A stretch of DNA of 64,000 bases, from contig CM073323.1 of the NCBI GenBank assembly GCA_037043015.1, forward strand, positions 29,602,758 to 29,666,757, written 5' to 3'. Each line of letters begins with the position of its first letter. Positions within the stretch are counted from its first letter, which is position 1. Positions 34,877 through 46,984 of this stretch are shown one piece after another. The notes under the pieces were generated by a model. It had not been told where the DNA came from. It did not search any database and worked only from the letters and a program-made list of their open reading frames with translations. The DNA is from Bryum argenteum. Taxonomy: Eukaryota > Streptophyta > Bryopsida > Bryales > Bryaceae. A program made the translations under genes and the position numbers.

Positions 34877-37607
34877 ATGGGCCCTGCTCCACATGAGCCT
34901 TGGTTTAGAGACATCGAGAAGGAAGGCAAAGCGTCTGGCTCCTTCCTACAGTGCTCACTATGTCGTGTAATTGTTTCAAGAAGAAGAGTCGGAATTTGAG
35001 TCATTATGGGTACGAGAAGATTCCCGGACATAGGGATTCGAGTTCGCCCTTTCGAAGTCGCCTAGGGAAATTAGGCGAGTTATTTTTAAGATGTCGTGGG
35101 AGTTCCCTCCATATAACGGAGAATTGGAACTATTTCTCGGTGAATGTTCTCTCACTCCATCCACGGACGTTCAGTGCTTCAAAACATGACATTCCCGAAA
35201 CCCCTAGGAGTGACTCTTGTGTAGGGTCCTCGCTAGGCACCCCCATGAATTCAACAAAATTTTTGGTAGGGTCAACCTCGCTTCTTCCATGCATATGAGG
35301 GGAATAAGGGATACTCGCCCGATGTTTGGATCTATGAAGCAAACGAAGCAATCTTCAATTGAAGCTACTTTTGCGAAGCGGATAGGCGGGAGTTGGATAA
35401 ACTCGGGCGAAATTTTTTTTACGAAGCAAATATACCATTTCTCAGATAGCCGCAATGATGCGTTCAAAGTCTGCGCCGATGATGAAGGCTGCGGGATTTC
35501 GAAAATCCTATGCTCCACCATCCTACCATGACATTCGGACAAGGTTGTTAGGAGAAGTAAAGACGGAGTTACAAAAGAAACTAGATAGTAGACTCTCCGA
35601 GAGCCTTCGGAAGTTTGGAGGAACTTTGACTATGGATGGATGGTCATCTCGTGACTAGTCGCCCTTTGGTAAATGCGATGCTCGTGACTCAAGGCGGAGA
35701 GCTTTTTCTTGGTCTTTGTCGATACATCGCCAAGAAAAAAAACGGTGTGTACATGTCAACTCTCATGTTGAAGTACATAGAAGAAGTTGGACCGAGAGAA
35801 CATTGTTCAAGTATGCATGAGACAATGCTTCAGTAATGCTCAATGCCTCAAGAATAGTCCTTGAGAAATATCCGCACATTTTCATGCAAGGGTGTGCGAC
35901 ACATGCAATGGACTTGTTGTTGGAGGATTGGGGAAAAGGCTGGATGGATGGCGAATACTTTGGTCATGGCGAAGAAAATGGTCAAGTTTATCAAGAGGCG
36001 ACAAATGCCCCTAGTAGTGTGTTTCGTAAACACGAGGCGAAATCGACCTCCCGATGCCCGGGAAAACAAGATTTGCTAGTCAATTCATAATGATAGATCG
36101 CTTGTTGGAGGTCAAGGAATCATTGGAGCAAGTTGTTGTCGACCCTATGTTCTGACCTATGCCTCGAAGAAGACGGTATCTCGCTAGAGATAAGCTTATA
36201 TTCTCACGTAAGGTCAAGAAGGTGGTGTTGAGCGATGAGTTTTGGAAGCAATGCAAAAGACTACGGGATATGGTTGCCCCGTGGTGTACGCTCCGAGAGA
36301 ATTCGACGGCAAGGCTCCTAGTACGGGCAAGGCATGGCATATTATGCGTGATCTTGAGAGACATGTCCATACTTTGCACGCACCGCCCATCTCATTGGAA
36401 CCACTTGAGGTGGCCACCGCAAAAGAGGAGTTTTACCATCGGAAACGGCTCATGACAACGGATTTACATGTGTGGGCCGCACTTTTAAATCCTTATTTAC
36501 TACACGACCAAGAGTTAGGCGACGATCCCGATCTTACAATCGCTTGCAAGCGTGTTTTACAAAAATTATGTCCCGCGGAGGATTACGCAGGCGTAGTGAG
36601 TGAATTTCTTGCGTTTTGAGTAAGGGGTCCACCATTCCATGACATGTTGGAGCCTAATACTCAAAAACTAGCTCCACATGCATGGTGGGAGTTTGAAGGT
36701 GCTTGTGCTAAGCTCCTCTCTCCAATTGCAAAGCGAATACTAGCACGAGCACCGTGTCCTCGTCTACCATGAACGCAACTGGAGTAGCTACTCTTATGTT
36801 CACGACAAGAAACGGAATCGGTTACTACCGGGCAGAGCTGATGACTTGGTCTACATATATTCCAACTCGAAATTGCTCGCGAATGATAAGTTGAGTGATG
36901 ATGGGCGGTGGTATAGAGAGAACTTGGATTTAGAGGAAGACCAAGTACATGAGAATGATGAGGAAGCTGTCGAGGACGAATCAGAGTCTGATGACAATGA
37001 TGTTTTTGAATTTGGCAATGAAGATGATGATATGACTTTCTTCCCCGCTTCAAATGATGAAAATGCTCCAAATGTTCATGATGGTAATGGTGATTTTATC
37101 GCTCATGGTCTTTCAGCGGATGATCTAGATGATGAGCAGCCGTTAGCCCGGTTAATGACACAAGGCGGCATGGACAAATCAAATAACGTCCTACCTGTTA
37201 TCGCTACTGGTTTACGGTTGGAAAAGGAGGCGATAGATGCGAAGACCATTGCGTGCAACACAATTGCGGGCACTATGAGCTCTGATCCGGTCGCGGAGAA
37301 TATTGCATCCGGTAGTAAGGATCAAGTATCTGATCAATATGCTACTCCCCGCGCTTTATTTCAACCCTCTACTACAAGGGTTACGACAACCTTGGAGAAA
37401 TCGTCTAAGGGTTTAGTATCCCTTTCAAGAGCCAAATATGGGAGCATCTCTAGTGACTACGATGTACCGTTGGGCGTATTTAAAGAATGCCAATGTTCTT
37501 CAGATCGCCACGGGATTACAAAGACATGCTTGGCTCTTCCAAGTCGCATAAACGGAAATCGCAATGTGATTCCAATTGTTCCGCCTAAAAAACGAAGATC
37601 CTGTTAA
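34877..37607 (+). pseudogene. hAT-family transposase, multiple frameshifts
   Basis: Pieces in changing frames keep the order of a plant hAT transposase of the DUF659 type. They are: a start MGPAPHEPWFRDIEKEG with a C-x2-C zinc-finger-like LQCSLC (34877-34980); a DUF659-like LRKFGGTLTMDGWSS (35600-35650); RPLVNAMLVTQGGELFLG (35660); QGCATHAMDLLLEDWGK (35890-35940); FWKQCKRLRDMV and AWHIMRDLERHVH (36240-36370); and EEFYHRKRLMTTDLHVWAAL...YLLHD (36425-36510). Toward the end (36780-36860) a C-terminal dimerisation-like segment is split by a frameshift before VYIYSNSKLLANDKLSDD, then comes an acidic tail to the stop at 37607. At least five frame breaks or stops separate these blocks, so it cannot make a full transposase. 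hAT transposases cut and paste DNA with 8-bp duplications, which agrees with the element's flanks. Confidence 0.8.
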
Positions 37608-38114
37608 TCTCCCGAATTTGATACTTGGCATAAGTATGGGAATATACAATGTCCAGGAGAATAAACCCAAGATCAAAGAGGAGGTTCCAAGCGATTATGA
37701 ATATGATCCTACGGGATCCAGTGGAGTGAAGTGAAGGGAGATAGCGATTATGAGCAATCCTCCGGTCCCGATGAGTAGTTGAATTTGGCATCTTTATGTA
37801 GTATAGGTTCATAGGACTTATACTTATTATAGAAATTGTAGTTATAGTTTATTGTAGTACTTTATTGTTATACTCCAAATGCATTTGGAGATTCTATTGT
37901 CTACATGATCGCATTTAATGTTTTGAAAAATATTACATACATTTTTACATACTTGTAAATACGATAGTCTTCACTCTCAATTGTCTCAAGCATACAAAAG
38001 AAATGCACATTAAATCAAAAAGATTGTAACCCTTTACTTCAAAAATAAGGCCCCATGGATCAATGGTGGCATTTGCATCATTTTTAAAACAACAACCATA
38101 CAATCTAAAAAAAA

Positions 38115-38115
38115 A

Positions 38116-38192
<77 letters not shown>

Positions 38193-38274
38193 TATATGTG
38201 GAACTTAAGGTCCAACATCCGTTCTAACTTCAAATCAAGATCCATCCGATTGGCCAACTGAGCTACACATGACC
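38115..38274 (-). repeat. Possible tRNA-derived SINE fragment with (TA)n tail
   Basis: Read on the minus strand from 38274: GGTCATGTGTAGCTCAGTTGG holds a good RNA polymerase III A box (TAGCTCAGTTGG). About 37 bases later, GATGTTGGACC resembles a B box with one or two changes. The sequence then runs into the AT microsatellite, as some SINE tails do. There is no cloverleaf good enough to call a tRNA gene. Confidence 0.35.
38118..38188. repeat. (AT)n microsatellite, about 71 bp
   Basis: An almost pure AT dinucleotide run between the hAT transposase and the RING gene, close to where the two converging genes end. Confidence 0.95.
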
Positions 38275-41200
38275 TACATCACTGCGAGTACGCGGTCTTT
38301 GACTTGGACGGGCAATTCGACCGCCCTCTTCATACTCTCGATCCATCCACCGCGATTTCGCCTCTCATACCGCTTGCCAACTATCCTCCCCATCGTCGCC
38401 CGATTGCCTCTTCCGCTTTTTGCTCGGATCCACTTGTTTGTTACGTAAGATTTCCATGGCCTTCTCAATCTTTGCAATGACATCCCGTACAACACCTTCA
38501 AACTCATCCAATAATAGAAGTTGTGTGTCTTTTGGGTTTAAAAGACATTCTCTCCAAAATGTAATGGCGTCATCGATACGCGTATCAAACTTCTTCACCG
38601 CATCCCAATAAGAGACCTCCACATCTTCAAAAGAATTTTCCGGTATCGAAACCGAATATTGCGGCCTCCTCCAATTTCGCGAGTACGTGAGCTCTTCCAA
38701 TTGGAGTATGATCGTACTTCTTGTACTCTTCACCAAAGCCTTGTTGAATCGGTTATTTCGTGCCACGAACCATCTTCTCCTTTTCCACTTTCTTTGGAGG
38801 AAATCGAAAGAAACGGTTGTGTTCGATGCTCAATGCCCCCGAAATTACGACAAAACAACTCTCGTTGCTCATCACCTTCAATATTCCTCGCCCTGATCTC
38901 TATTTCGTAATCTCGTGTCATCCAAAATAACTGATCATGATCCCCACCAAATTGAATGGCTAGTTGGTGTTTTGATTCGGATGTACTCCAGGTAAGAGCA
39001 TTTCCCAATCGAGTAGTTTAGAAATTTCTTGGGTATTGATCCAATGGAAGATTCCATCGGTTGAACTCGTCTTGCTGGTGGTATAAGATCTTGAATGCCC
39101 ATCATCTCGTAGAATCTCGTGCTAAATGGGGAGCGACATCTTTGGACATAACGATTTAGTCATCGCATATCGGCATATGCAAGTAACATGAAAGTTATGG
39201 CCACATTGGCCTAACGTGTATGCGCCCTCCGGACCAAAATTATGTAGGCACACCGCACATTTGTCTTTAAGTATTGCGGGAGGAGGGTCGCATGTGTTGA
39301 TTACAATGCGTGACTCTTGTAGGTGCGATGAGAATCTACTATACGGCGCCCATCCTTCCTCTATCTCCATAGTCCAATCAACATCATTGTTTCGTCCCAT
39401 CTTAGAGTAGTTTGTACGCTCCATCATCTCTTCAATATCCCCCAAAAAGTGACCTCTATGGGGTCATATCGCTTTTTCGATCCGTTCTTAACGAACTTCT
39501 CCAATGAAGCATCTACAACTTCACGTGATTCCTTTGATGTAGATGCAATCGATTTCAGATCTTCTTTTGCTCTCGAAACCAAGCTCCTCTTATCTTGAAG
39601 TCGATGAACCCATCCCAACCATGGTAGTATGCGTAGGTGAAGGTGGATTGTCGCCTCGTAGAATCTACCGTTTTGAAGGTTTTCCGTAATGCCTCCAATT
39701 CGCCGATCGCCTCATCTCTCTCTTTACTTGTAGCCTCCAACTTCATTGAGCATGCTTTTGCTTCCTCCTCCAATTTCGCAATCGTAACATCTCTCTCCTT
39801 CTTGATCTTTGCGAACTCCATCGCCCACGCTCGTTGTCGCTCAATCTGTGCATCATCTATCTCCTTTTGTGATATTAACTTCAATTCCCCCCGAATTTCA
39901 TCATCGTCATCATCGTCTATTTCGATAATGGTTTTTCCCTTATCTTCTTTACCATCCTCTTCACTAACCTCTTTGAGAGGAGATAAATCCCACGATATAC
40001 GTCTTTTCGTCTCTTCTTCACCATCCTCTTTACCACCCCCATCAATTTGTGAAAGAAAAAGACTATCAGAAGTCCCGATAATGGTCTTCCCCTTATCTTT
40101 ATTACCATCCTTTTCACCATCCTCTTTACCATCGTCTTTACCACCCGCATCACATTCTGGAACAACATGACTACATGAAGCCCCCTGAGTGTCATTCTCT
40201 GATGGAACATAGGCGAATTGGTCATCCGCCCATGCTTCTACCGCATCCTTTTGGCGGATTGCTTCTTGGTACTTCGCCTCATACTTGCTAGCAGGACCTT
40301 GGCCAAACAACCGCAATTCCCTGTAGAACTCGTCTAGGAGACGTTGCGTAATTTCTTTGTTGTTTCTCCTGTTTCACAATGATTAGCTCGAGTCTTCACT
40401 CGGTCCTTCAGTAGAGGTTGAAACCGATCTACGAGTACCTCAAAATTGTTGGCAGCTAGTAGAATGTTGGGCATGACACCTGCAAAAGTATGAGCCAGCC
40501 CCACAAATCTTGGAGCCATATCCGCAAGTATTTTTGACCCCATCTTCAAGTTGTACCCTAGATTAGTTATCTGTTCACCCGTAGTCTCGTGCCAATGATT
40601 CCCTTCCAAACCTTCCTCTTTATCTACCTCATTGCACCAATCTGCCAAACTTTTTGTTTTTTTCATCCACTCATCCAATGTGTTATCCGGTACTTCATAA
40701 GTCATATACCTCTCGAACATTGGCGCCGCACCGAATCGAGATCCATGTCATCCATGGGAGAAGTTGGTGTGCCGGTTTCCGTGGTTCACTTGGCCCCCGC
40801 CTCCTCGGTGTTGGTACGGGTTTCACGAGGTTCTTCAACTACGTTTGCACCTTCGAGCCTATCGCTTATAGTTGGTTCTACGATTGGGGCATCCGTAGCA
40901 ACCATATTCCTTCCATCCCTCGATGTGTCCAGGTTGTTGGAGGAGATTCCTTCTCCGCCGTATCATGAGTTTTCCTCCTCAATCATCGCAATAAGGCCTT
41001 TGTAGAATTTGATTCGGATCAAACCTATCGGGATATCCTTTTGATTTCTCCCGATTCGAAGAGGATATGCACTACTCGCCGTGAATGTGCTCCAGTTCAC
41101 CTTGCGCTTCAATATGAGCTCAAAGATACACCATGCTCAAGAGCGTATATGAAAAATAACCCTTGCTCTTGGGACGAGTTCCAAACAATGCCACCCAAAC

Positions 41201-41650
41201 TTCTTCAGCACGATGAAGGAAGTGATCATCCTTGCATGTTTGAGGGTTGCAAGTAAAATTATTGGTATTAACTTTGTGACATTCTCGAGGCCAAAGTTTC
41301 CCAATGTGATACATCTTCACATATTTCTTGCACGTCGCCATTCTCCAGTATTCCTCCGGTTCATTGGCCCAACCGCTCTCAGCTTTGATGGCCTCATTAT
41401 CCAAGATATCGTAGTGCAACTCATGTCTCGCTCCTTTTGGTTTCACTCTCTTTGACGGTGTCTCATGTAAAACCAACTCAGTCCCCACCAATCCTGCGTT
41501 TGTGGTTTCTGTCGCAGGTGACCTCAAGGTTTGTTCCAGTACCAGCCTCCATGTTCGTGTTATCAATATCCGTCGCCATGAAGAGTAGGGAGTATTTAAA
41601 ATACCCCCAAAATATCCCAAGTATGCAAAAATTCGATGCAGCAGCCGCAA
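38270..41650 (-). pseudogene. Coiled-coil and RING-H2 accessory gene of the hAT element, disrupted or spliced
   Basis: Converges on the transposase from the opposite strand. In order: a segment with KKYVKMYHIGKLWPREC (41340-41290) and an HFLHRAEEVWVALF block; EWMKKTKSLADWCNEVD (40670) to KDRVKTRANHCETGE; after a frame change, an acidic Lys/Asp-rich then strongly helical stretch with KIKKERDVTIAKLEEEAKA (40320-39555), which is probably a coiled coil; and a RING-H2 finger at 39290-39130. The finger reads CAVCLHNF, CGHNFHVTC and, after a one-base shift, CPRC, giving C-x2-C, C-x-H-x2-H-x2-C and C-x2-C. RING-H2 domains usually act as ubiquitin E3 ligases. A helical tail, FDTRIDDAITFWRECLL (38550), ends with the basic KKRKRQ. 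Some breaks could be introns; the single-base shift inside the RING cannot. I do not know an established name for this gene. Confidence 0.6.
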
Positions 41651-41799
41651 GTATCACGCTGACTTCCCCCCGCCACCACAAATGCAGCACACGAGAAGCT
41701 AATGCCCACGGTTGCAGCTCAGTTGAGATGGATGAATACAAGGAGAAGTGAGGGGAAATGAGGCCCCAAAGGCCTCTTATCCCCCCTCCCTCCCAACCC

Positions 41800-42055
41800 T
41801 AGAGACCGGCCGCCCGGACGGTCGCTCGCCAATCACGGCCGCGGCCGATGTTGGCGGCGGTCCGGCCCGCCGATCGATCGTGGCGGTCGTTGGCCGCCGG
41901 CCGGTCGTTGCCGACCGGGGGCTGCCGACCAGTCGCTGCCGACCGATGTGGCCGGCCGATCGTGGCCGCTCGATGCCGGCCGCTCGATGCCGGCCGACCG
42001 ATGCCGGCCGACCAATGCCGGTCGACCAACGCGGCCGACCGATGTGGGCGGCCGC
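41800..42055. repeat. GC-rich GGCCGACCGATG array
   Basis: Tandem units such as GCCGGCCGACCGATGCCGGC, followed by a T-rich stretch. Apparent proteins on both strands are rich in Arg, Pro, Ala and Gly and are artefacts of the repeat. Confidence 0.75.
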
Positions 42056-42169
42056 TGCGGTTTTTTTTAAAATTTTTTTTTCAATTTTTTTTAATATAAA
42101 AATTAGGAAATTTTATTTATATATATATATATATTTATTTATTTATTTATTTAAAATTCAGAGATCTTA

Positions 42170-42680
42170 CATAGCATAGGATCCTTTTTTATTTCGCAAA
42201 GTTTTTTGTTATTTGATTCTCAGTGATTATTACACACTGAAATAAGGAATCCTATGTTGATTTCTGAAATGCAATATATTATTTCTCTCGGATACATCTT
42301 AACCCTTAAAAATCCACAATGTTTCGGGAGCTTGAAATCCCAACACTGACCACTATGTACTATTTGGGGTACGTCCAATATTTTTGGAAATTATTGATAA
42401 TTTCATCCGTAGGATCTTGAAGTAGACTACCATTGATAGTACCGTGATTATTTTTAACCGTTGGATCATCACTAGATGTGAGATCATAACGTTTAAAGTT
42501 GACTGGAATTTTTTTTTTCCTTCACTGTAAACGCCGAATCGGTGGCCGTGGTCGTTTAGGGGTTAACTCTAAATTTTAAGTTCATAACCATTTTCAGTGG
42601 ACTCTTTAAAGTGTAAATCTTCACAAATTAATAGATGTTTCAAACATAAGGCATTCATTTGGTTTCGAATCAATATCTTT
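42170..42680. repeat. Internal repeat R4, copy 1 (interrupted by the TTAA element)
   Basis: 42170-42298 and 42567-42680 together match 44135-44360 directly. Matched blocks include GCATAGGATCCTTTTTTAT, GGAATCCTATGTTGATTTC, CGGATACAT and AAATTTTAAGTTCATAACCA. Copy 1 carries the 268-bp insertion described separately; copy 2 does not. Confidence 0.85.
42299..42566. mobile_element. 268-bp TTAA-targeting element with paralogous empty site
   Basis: TTAA-CCCTTAAAAATCC on the left and GTCGTTTAGGGG-TTAA on the right. The sister repeat at 44260 reads GATACATTTGAACTTTAAAT where this copy reads GATACATC-TTAA...TTAA-CTCTAAAT. The sister thus has a single TGAA (one base from TTAA) and no insert. That is direct evidence of insertion with a 4-bp TTAA duplication, as for piggyBac. 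The internal sequence (AACCGTTGGATCATCACTA, GTGAGATCAT) recurs diverged at 45800-46000. Confidence 0.75.
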
Positions 42681-43379
42681 CTTCTTTATTTTCCTTTTGT
42701 AATTTAATTGACCATTGGCTTCATGAATCAAACTTTTAACCACATGACCTACAACAGTAACTCTATTCCAATATTGCATGGTTGAGAATGTCAATTGGAG
42801 TATCCTAATCTTAATGTAGGACACTTATTTTGGAACTCATCCTAAAGAGTTATTCATACATCCTAAACCATAAACCACAAATCCTATCCACGAGTGATTT
42901 TATCCACTAGATACTCTAAATGAAGAAGAGATGCCTATTTAAAATTTTATATTTTCAAAACAATCAATCGAAGAAAGAGTTATATGACTTATATCGGGAA
43001 TTACTAGAAATTGTGAAGATTATTTTTGTAATCTTTCAACAGTACCCTTGTGAAATAGACAAACATTTTGACTTGGGTCACTTTGGAACTGAAGTAGTAA
43101 ATTGTTCATGAACATATTTCCAAAAAAGAATTTCAAACAAAGACTAAATTTAACTGCCCTTAATGGACTTCAAACGTAAAAATTATAGATGTACGTTGTA
43201 AATTTGGAATTTGGATATGCAAATTTTACCACATGCACTTTGCGGTGTAAGGACCACCTAGTCAAAATTTAATAAAAAATTATTACTTTTGACCTCTTCA
43301 TATAAGCTGCCCGAAATAGGAAACCTCCACTTTGGTGTCCATGGATCTTTAGGGGTTAAGAAGGAATATTTTAACAATA

Positions 43380-43990
43380 ATAAATTAAGGTGTACAATCA
43401 AAAGCATGGTCTTTAACTAATAATAAGAATTGACCCCTTTGCCTTTGCTTTCCTTAAAAACAAGGGCATGAACTCTCAATGCCTTCACAAATGAGAAAAT
43501 TGACCACACTATATTGATTGTTAAATGTTTACTTCGATTCGAGCCAATTGGGCACAACAACTCAAAAAGTGAGTGTATTGGCGTGAAGATTTGCTCGCCT
43601 TAACTCCCCTTCAAGAAAGTCCATTACTATGGATATATTTAAAGCCAAGAGTATCTTTGTCATAAAACATTCTCGCGTGGGACAAAAAGATATTCCCGAC
43701 ATTCTCTTGTCAGAAAATTCCCTGTCCATATTTAGACGCCACGTGGAGCATAAAGACTAAATATAGTAGTTTTGAAAATGCAGGTATGCAAGGCGAGGAA
43801 GTGATCGAAGTTGTGCAAACGGGGAGTTTGGGGAGAGGCAAGAGGAGGAGGGGGAAGGGGGGACACGGAAGGACCCACCGACCGGTCGCCCGGGGGACGT
43901 GGTCGGTCCCCACGCCGGTCGGCGGTCGTCGCCGATCGCCGGTCGCCGGGCCGGTCGTCGCGGGACGCGGGCCGTCGCGGACGCGGGCCG
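43380..43990. repeat. Internal repeat R1, direct copy of 46050-46640
   Basis: Shared blocks in order: TTTAACTAATAATAAGAATTG, CTCAAAAAGTG-GTG, TCTTTGTCATAAAACATTC, ATTCCCGACATTC, TTAGACGCCACGTGGA, TTTTGAAAATGCAGG-ATGC, AAGGCGAGGAAGTG and then the CGACCGGTCGCC array. The part from the ATTCCCGACATTC block outward is also present inverted at about 48000-48240. Confidence 0.85.
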
Positions 43991-44134
43991 GTCGCCGGGA
44001 GTCGTCGCTGACGACGCGGGCGGTCGTCGCACGCCCGCCCGATGGCGGCCAACTGAAATGGGGCCAAAGTACAGTTTTTTTTTTTTTTTTTTTTTTAAAT
44101 TCCTTAAATACATAACTAAAAAAAGATAAAATTG

Positions 44135-44360
44135 CATAGGATCCTTTTTTTATTTCTCAAAGATTTCTGTTACTCGATTTTCAGTAATTACTACACAATG
44201 AAAAAGGAATCCTATGTTGATTTCCGAAATGCTAAGTATTCTTTTTTCACGGATACATTTGAACTTTAAATTTTAAGTTCATAACCATTTCGAGTGAGCT
44301 CCATAAAAGTATAGATCTTCACGAATTCAAAAATGTTTCGTACAAACACTACTTCAGTAC
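44135..44360. repeat. Internal repeat R4, copy 2 (empty site)
   Basis: Direct match to 42170-42298 plus 42567-42680, without the TTAA element. The empty site lies near 44260. Confidence 0.85.
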
Positions 44361-44773
44361 TCATACGTTATGATCTATGAGGCTGTATGAATTAAACTCT
44401 AAGCCACATGACCTACAATAGTAACTCTATTCCAATTTTGGTTTAAAATAGGCTATGAGATTGAAGACTCTGGAATCATAATTCGTATGTTGATGTTTAA
44501 TATAGTACCTATATATTCTTTGCAATAAATTTGTGATTTATTCCATGTCAATAACATCTTCAATCAAAATGATAAATACAAAATAGATTATTTTGCACAC
44601 ATTAACTATGCGATGTAGAGAAGTGCAACTTGTATCCATGTAAAATATAATTGAGAACTACACCATACATACAATAATCCATTATTTTACATCCACACAC
44701 AATTGTGTTTTGCAAAGCTTTGCAACACAAAAACTAGGATTAAAATGAAATGTACCCCAAATCCTCAAGACCG

Positions 44774-44825
44774 TAAACCCTAAACCCTAAACCCTAAACC
44801 CTATACCCTAAACCCTATACCCTAG
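44774..44825. repeat. Interstitial telomere-like tract (CCCTAAA)n
   Basis: Four perfect AAACCCT units followed by degenerate ATACCCT units. This is the plant-type telomere repeat on the minus strand (TTTAGGG). It sits deep inside the 16-kb element with ordinary sequence on both sides, so it is interstitial and not a chromosome end. Confidence 0.85.
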
Positions 44826-46049
44826 AGGCCTACATAGTAATTCATACATCTTTAACCAAGAACTTAAAGTTTATCCTCAAGAGAATGTATCCATTACATA
44901 CAAGAAATGAAGAAGTGATGGCTCTTCAAAATATTCTATTCCTAAATCAATCAATCATAGTATACGAATAATCAATTTGATATAACATCTAATCCTAGTA
45001 CTAATGTACTATACTTGTACAATATCAAATATGCTTAAAAATTTAGGAGTTGATGCCATTATTGCCATATGTTAAACACTTAGAGGGTGGGATATTTTTT
45101 AAAATTTATTGGTCTCCCTATTTCTTTCTCTTATTTTATGATTGCAAAAATAGTAACAATGAAAACTTATTTCAATTACCTTGGTAAGAGGGAAATAAGT
45201 AACTATTCAAATCCATACAATAAGAATAATGCTACAATTAATCATATGTACTAGATTATATATATTCTCCTAGGTTAGTTGAAGGTTGTCAAACAAAAAA
45301 TAGCGAATAATAGAATTAGTTGTTTATGCACCATATTTTTTATAATAAGTATTACTAATTAGAATACACAACGACGGAATAATTTCCAAATACCCATCAA
45401 TTAATATAGACCATACATTGTGGAAATGTTAAGGCCCAAATAGAAAGTCTAAATATTGACAAACTCAAGAAGACCAAAGTTATGAAAAGTAAATGCTCAC
45501 ACATGATCACCTACATTTCATATATACTTGATCTCTCCAATGTGAGACATCAATATATTCTCACCAAGGACTAGGTAAATTTTTGGAATGTAATTAGAGG
45601 GGATTTAGGGCCACCTCGTGGTACACAAGACAGGGCAAGTCATGAATGGGGGCCAAGAAATGACAAAATCTCCTAGTGAGAATGGATAAATTTTTCTATT
45701 TCCTATCCGTGAAAAATAGTAACCCACTCCTTTCTCACACCAAGTATATAGATTCCCTCAATTTTCCTTAAGTGTACGAGAATAGGTGGTTTCACTACAA
45801 AGGGGCTATGTCCAATATTTTTGGATATACTTTATAATTTCAACCATAGGATCTTGAGTAAACTACCATATGTAGTAGTGTGAAATCTTCAACCGTTGGA
45901 TCATCACTACATGCGAGATCATTACATTTGAAATTGAATATGAAACATTTTTTGGCCGTGACGATAAAAGACGAAATGGTGGCCATGATTGTGAAGGTGT
46001 TAGGAAGAATAATTCCGTAAAAACAAAAATAAAAAATAAATGTGTACCA

Positions 46050-46860
46050 AAAAAAAACATGGACTTTAGTTAATAATAAGAATTGGCCCCATGGCCTTGG
46101 CTACCCTTCTAGACATGGGCTTCAACTCCAAAGGACTTCATGACTCGGAAAATTGGCCACACTAAATTGGTTGTTCAATTAAAGCTAATTGTTCAATTAA
46201 AACTAATTGGACAACATAACTCAAAAAGTGCGTGAATTGGCTTGGAGATTTGTTGGCCTTCCCTCCTCTTGCAAAGAGTCCCTTATTATAGGTTTATTTA
46301 AAGCCGATAGTATCTTTGTCATAAAACATTCCCGTTTATGACTAAAAGACATTCCCGACATTCCCTTATCAGAACATTCCCTGTCCTTATTTAGACGCCA
46401 CGTGGACCAAAGAGGCTAAATATGGAACTTTTGAAAATGCAGGCATGCAAGGCGAGGAAGTGTTCGAAATTGTGCAAACAAGGAGTTTTTGGGTGAGGGA
46501 AGAGGAGGAGGGGGAAGGGGAGACGTGGAAGGATCGACCGACCGGTCGCCCGGGGGTCGGGGTCGGTCGCCGGCCCGGTCTTCGGTCGCCGGTCTCCAGC
46601 CCGGTCGCCGGTCGCCGGCCCGGTCGGGTGGCCGGATGCCGGTCGCCAGGACGGTCGGCCGGCCGATCCGCCGCCGGTCGGCCGGGATCGGGCGCCCCCG
46701 TCGCCGTCGGCCGCGCCATCGACGCCCCGATCGACCGATCGGAAGTGCGACCCGATCGGTCGTCACGGCGCCGTCGCCGGCCGGATCGCTGATTGTTGCC
46801 TGCCGCCCGGGATCGGACGGCCAAGGCTACCGGCCAATGGCGTCCGATCCGGTCGGCATA
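46050..46860. repeat. Internal repeat R2 with GC-rich GGTCGCC array
   Basis: Direct copy of 43380-43990 (see R1), followed by an array of CCGGTCGCCGGTCGCC-type units to 46860. Its outer part (46261-46400) is inverted at about 48060-48240, with ATTCCCGACATTCCC against GGGGAATGTCGGGAA and AAAACATTCCC against GGGAATGTTTT. Long inverted ends thus enclose the gene remnant at 46985-47880. Confidence 0.8.
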
Positions 46861-46984
46861 AATAGAAGGGGAGGGGCTCATTGTCCCTCACTGCGAGTGA
46901 AGCAAGTATGCGTTGCGGCTTTTTTTAAAGCCGCATCGATTGCGATTACTCGAGTCCGCGTGGGTCACCCACGCCTCACCGTGC

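Noticed and set aside
38200..38274. A true tRNA gene on the minus strand
   Set aside because: The A box is good, but no acceptor, anticodon or T-arm pairing fits and the B box is imperfect.
39130..39445. RING-H2 frame as an independent host E3 ligase gene
   Set aside because: It lies inside the hAT boundaries, is continuous with the coiled-coil segment on the same strand and carries a frameshift in its last zinc-binding pair.
41767..42179. Arg/Pro/Ala-rich open frames on both strands of the 41.8-42.1 kb GC island
   Set aside because: They arise from GGCCGACCGATG repeats. Composition is repetitive in every frame and no domain is present. The same holds for 33565-33765, 34238-34644, 43732-44137 and 46387-46881.
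44774..44825. Chromosome end at the CCCTAAA tract
   Set aside because: Only about 50 bp, partly degenerate, with internal transposon sequence on both sides.
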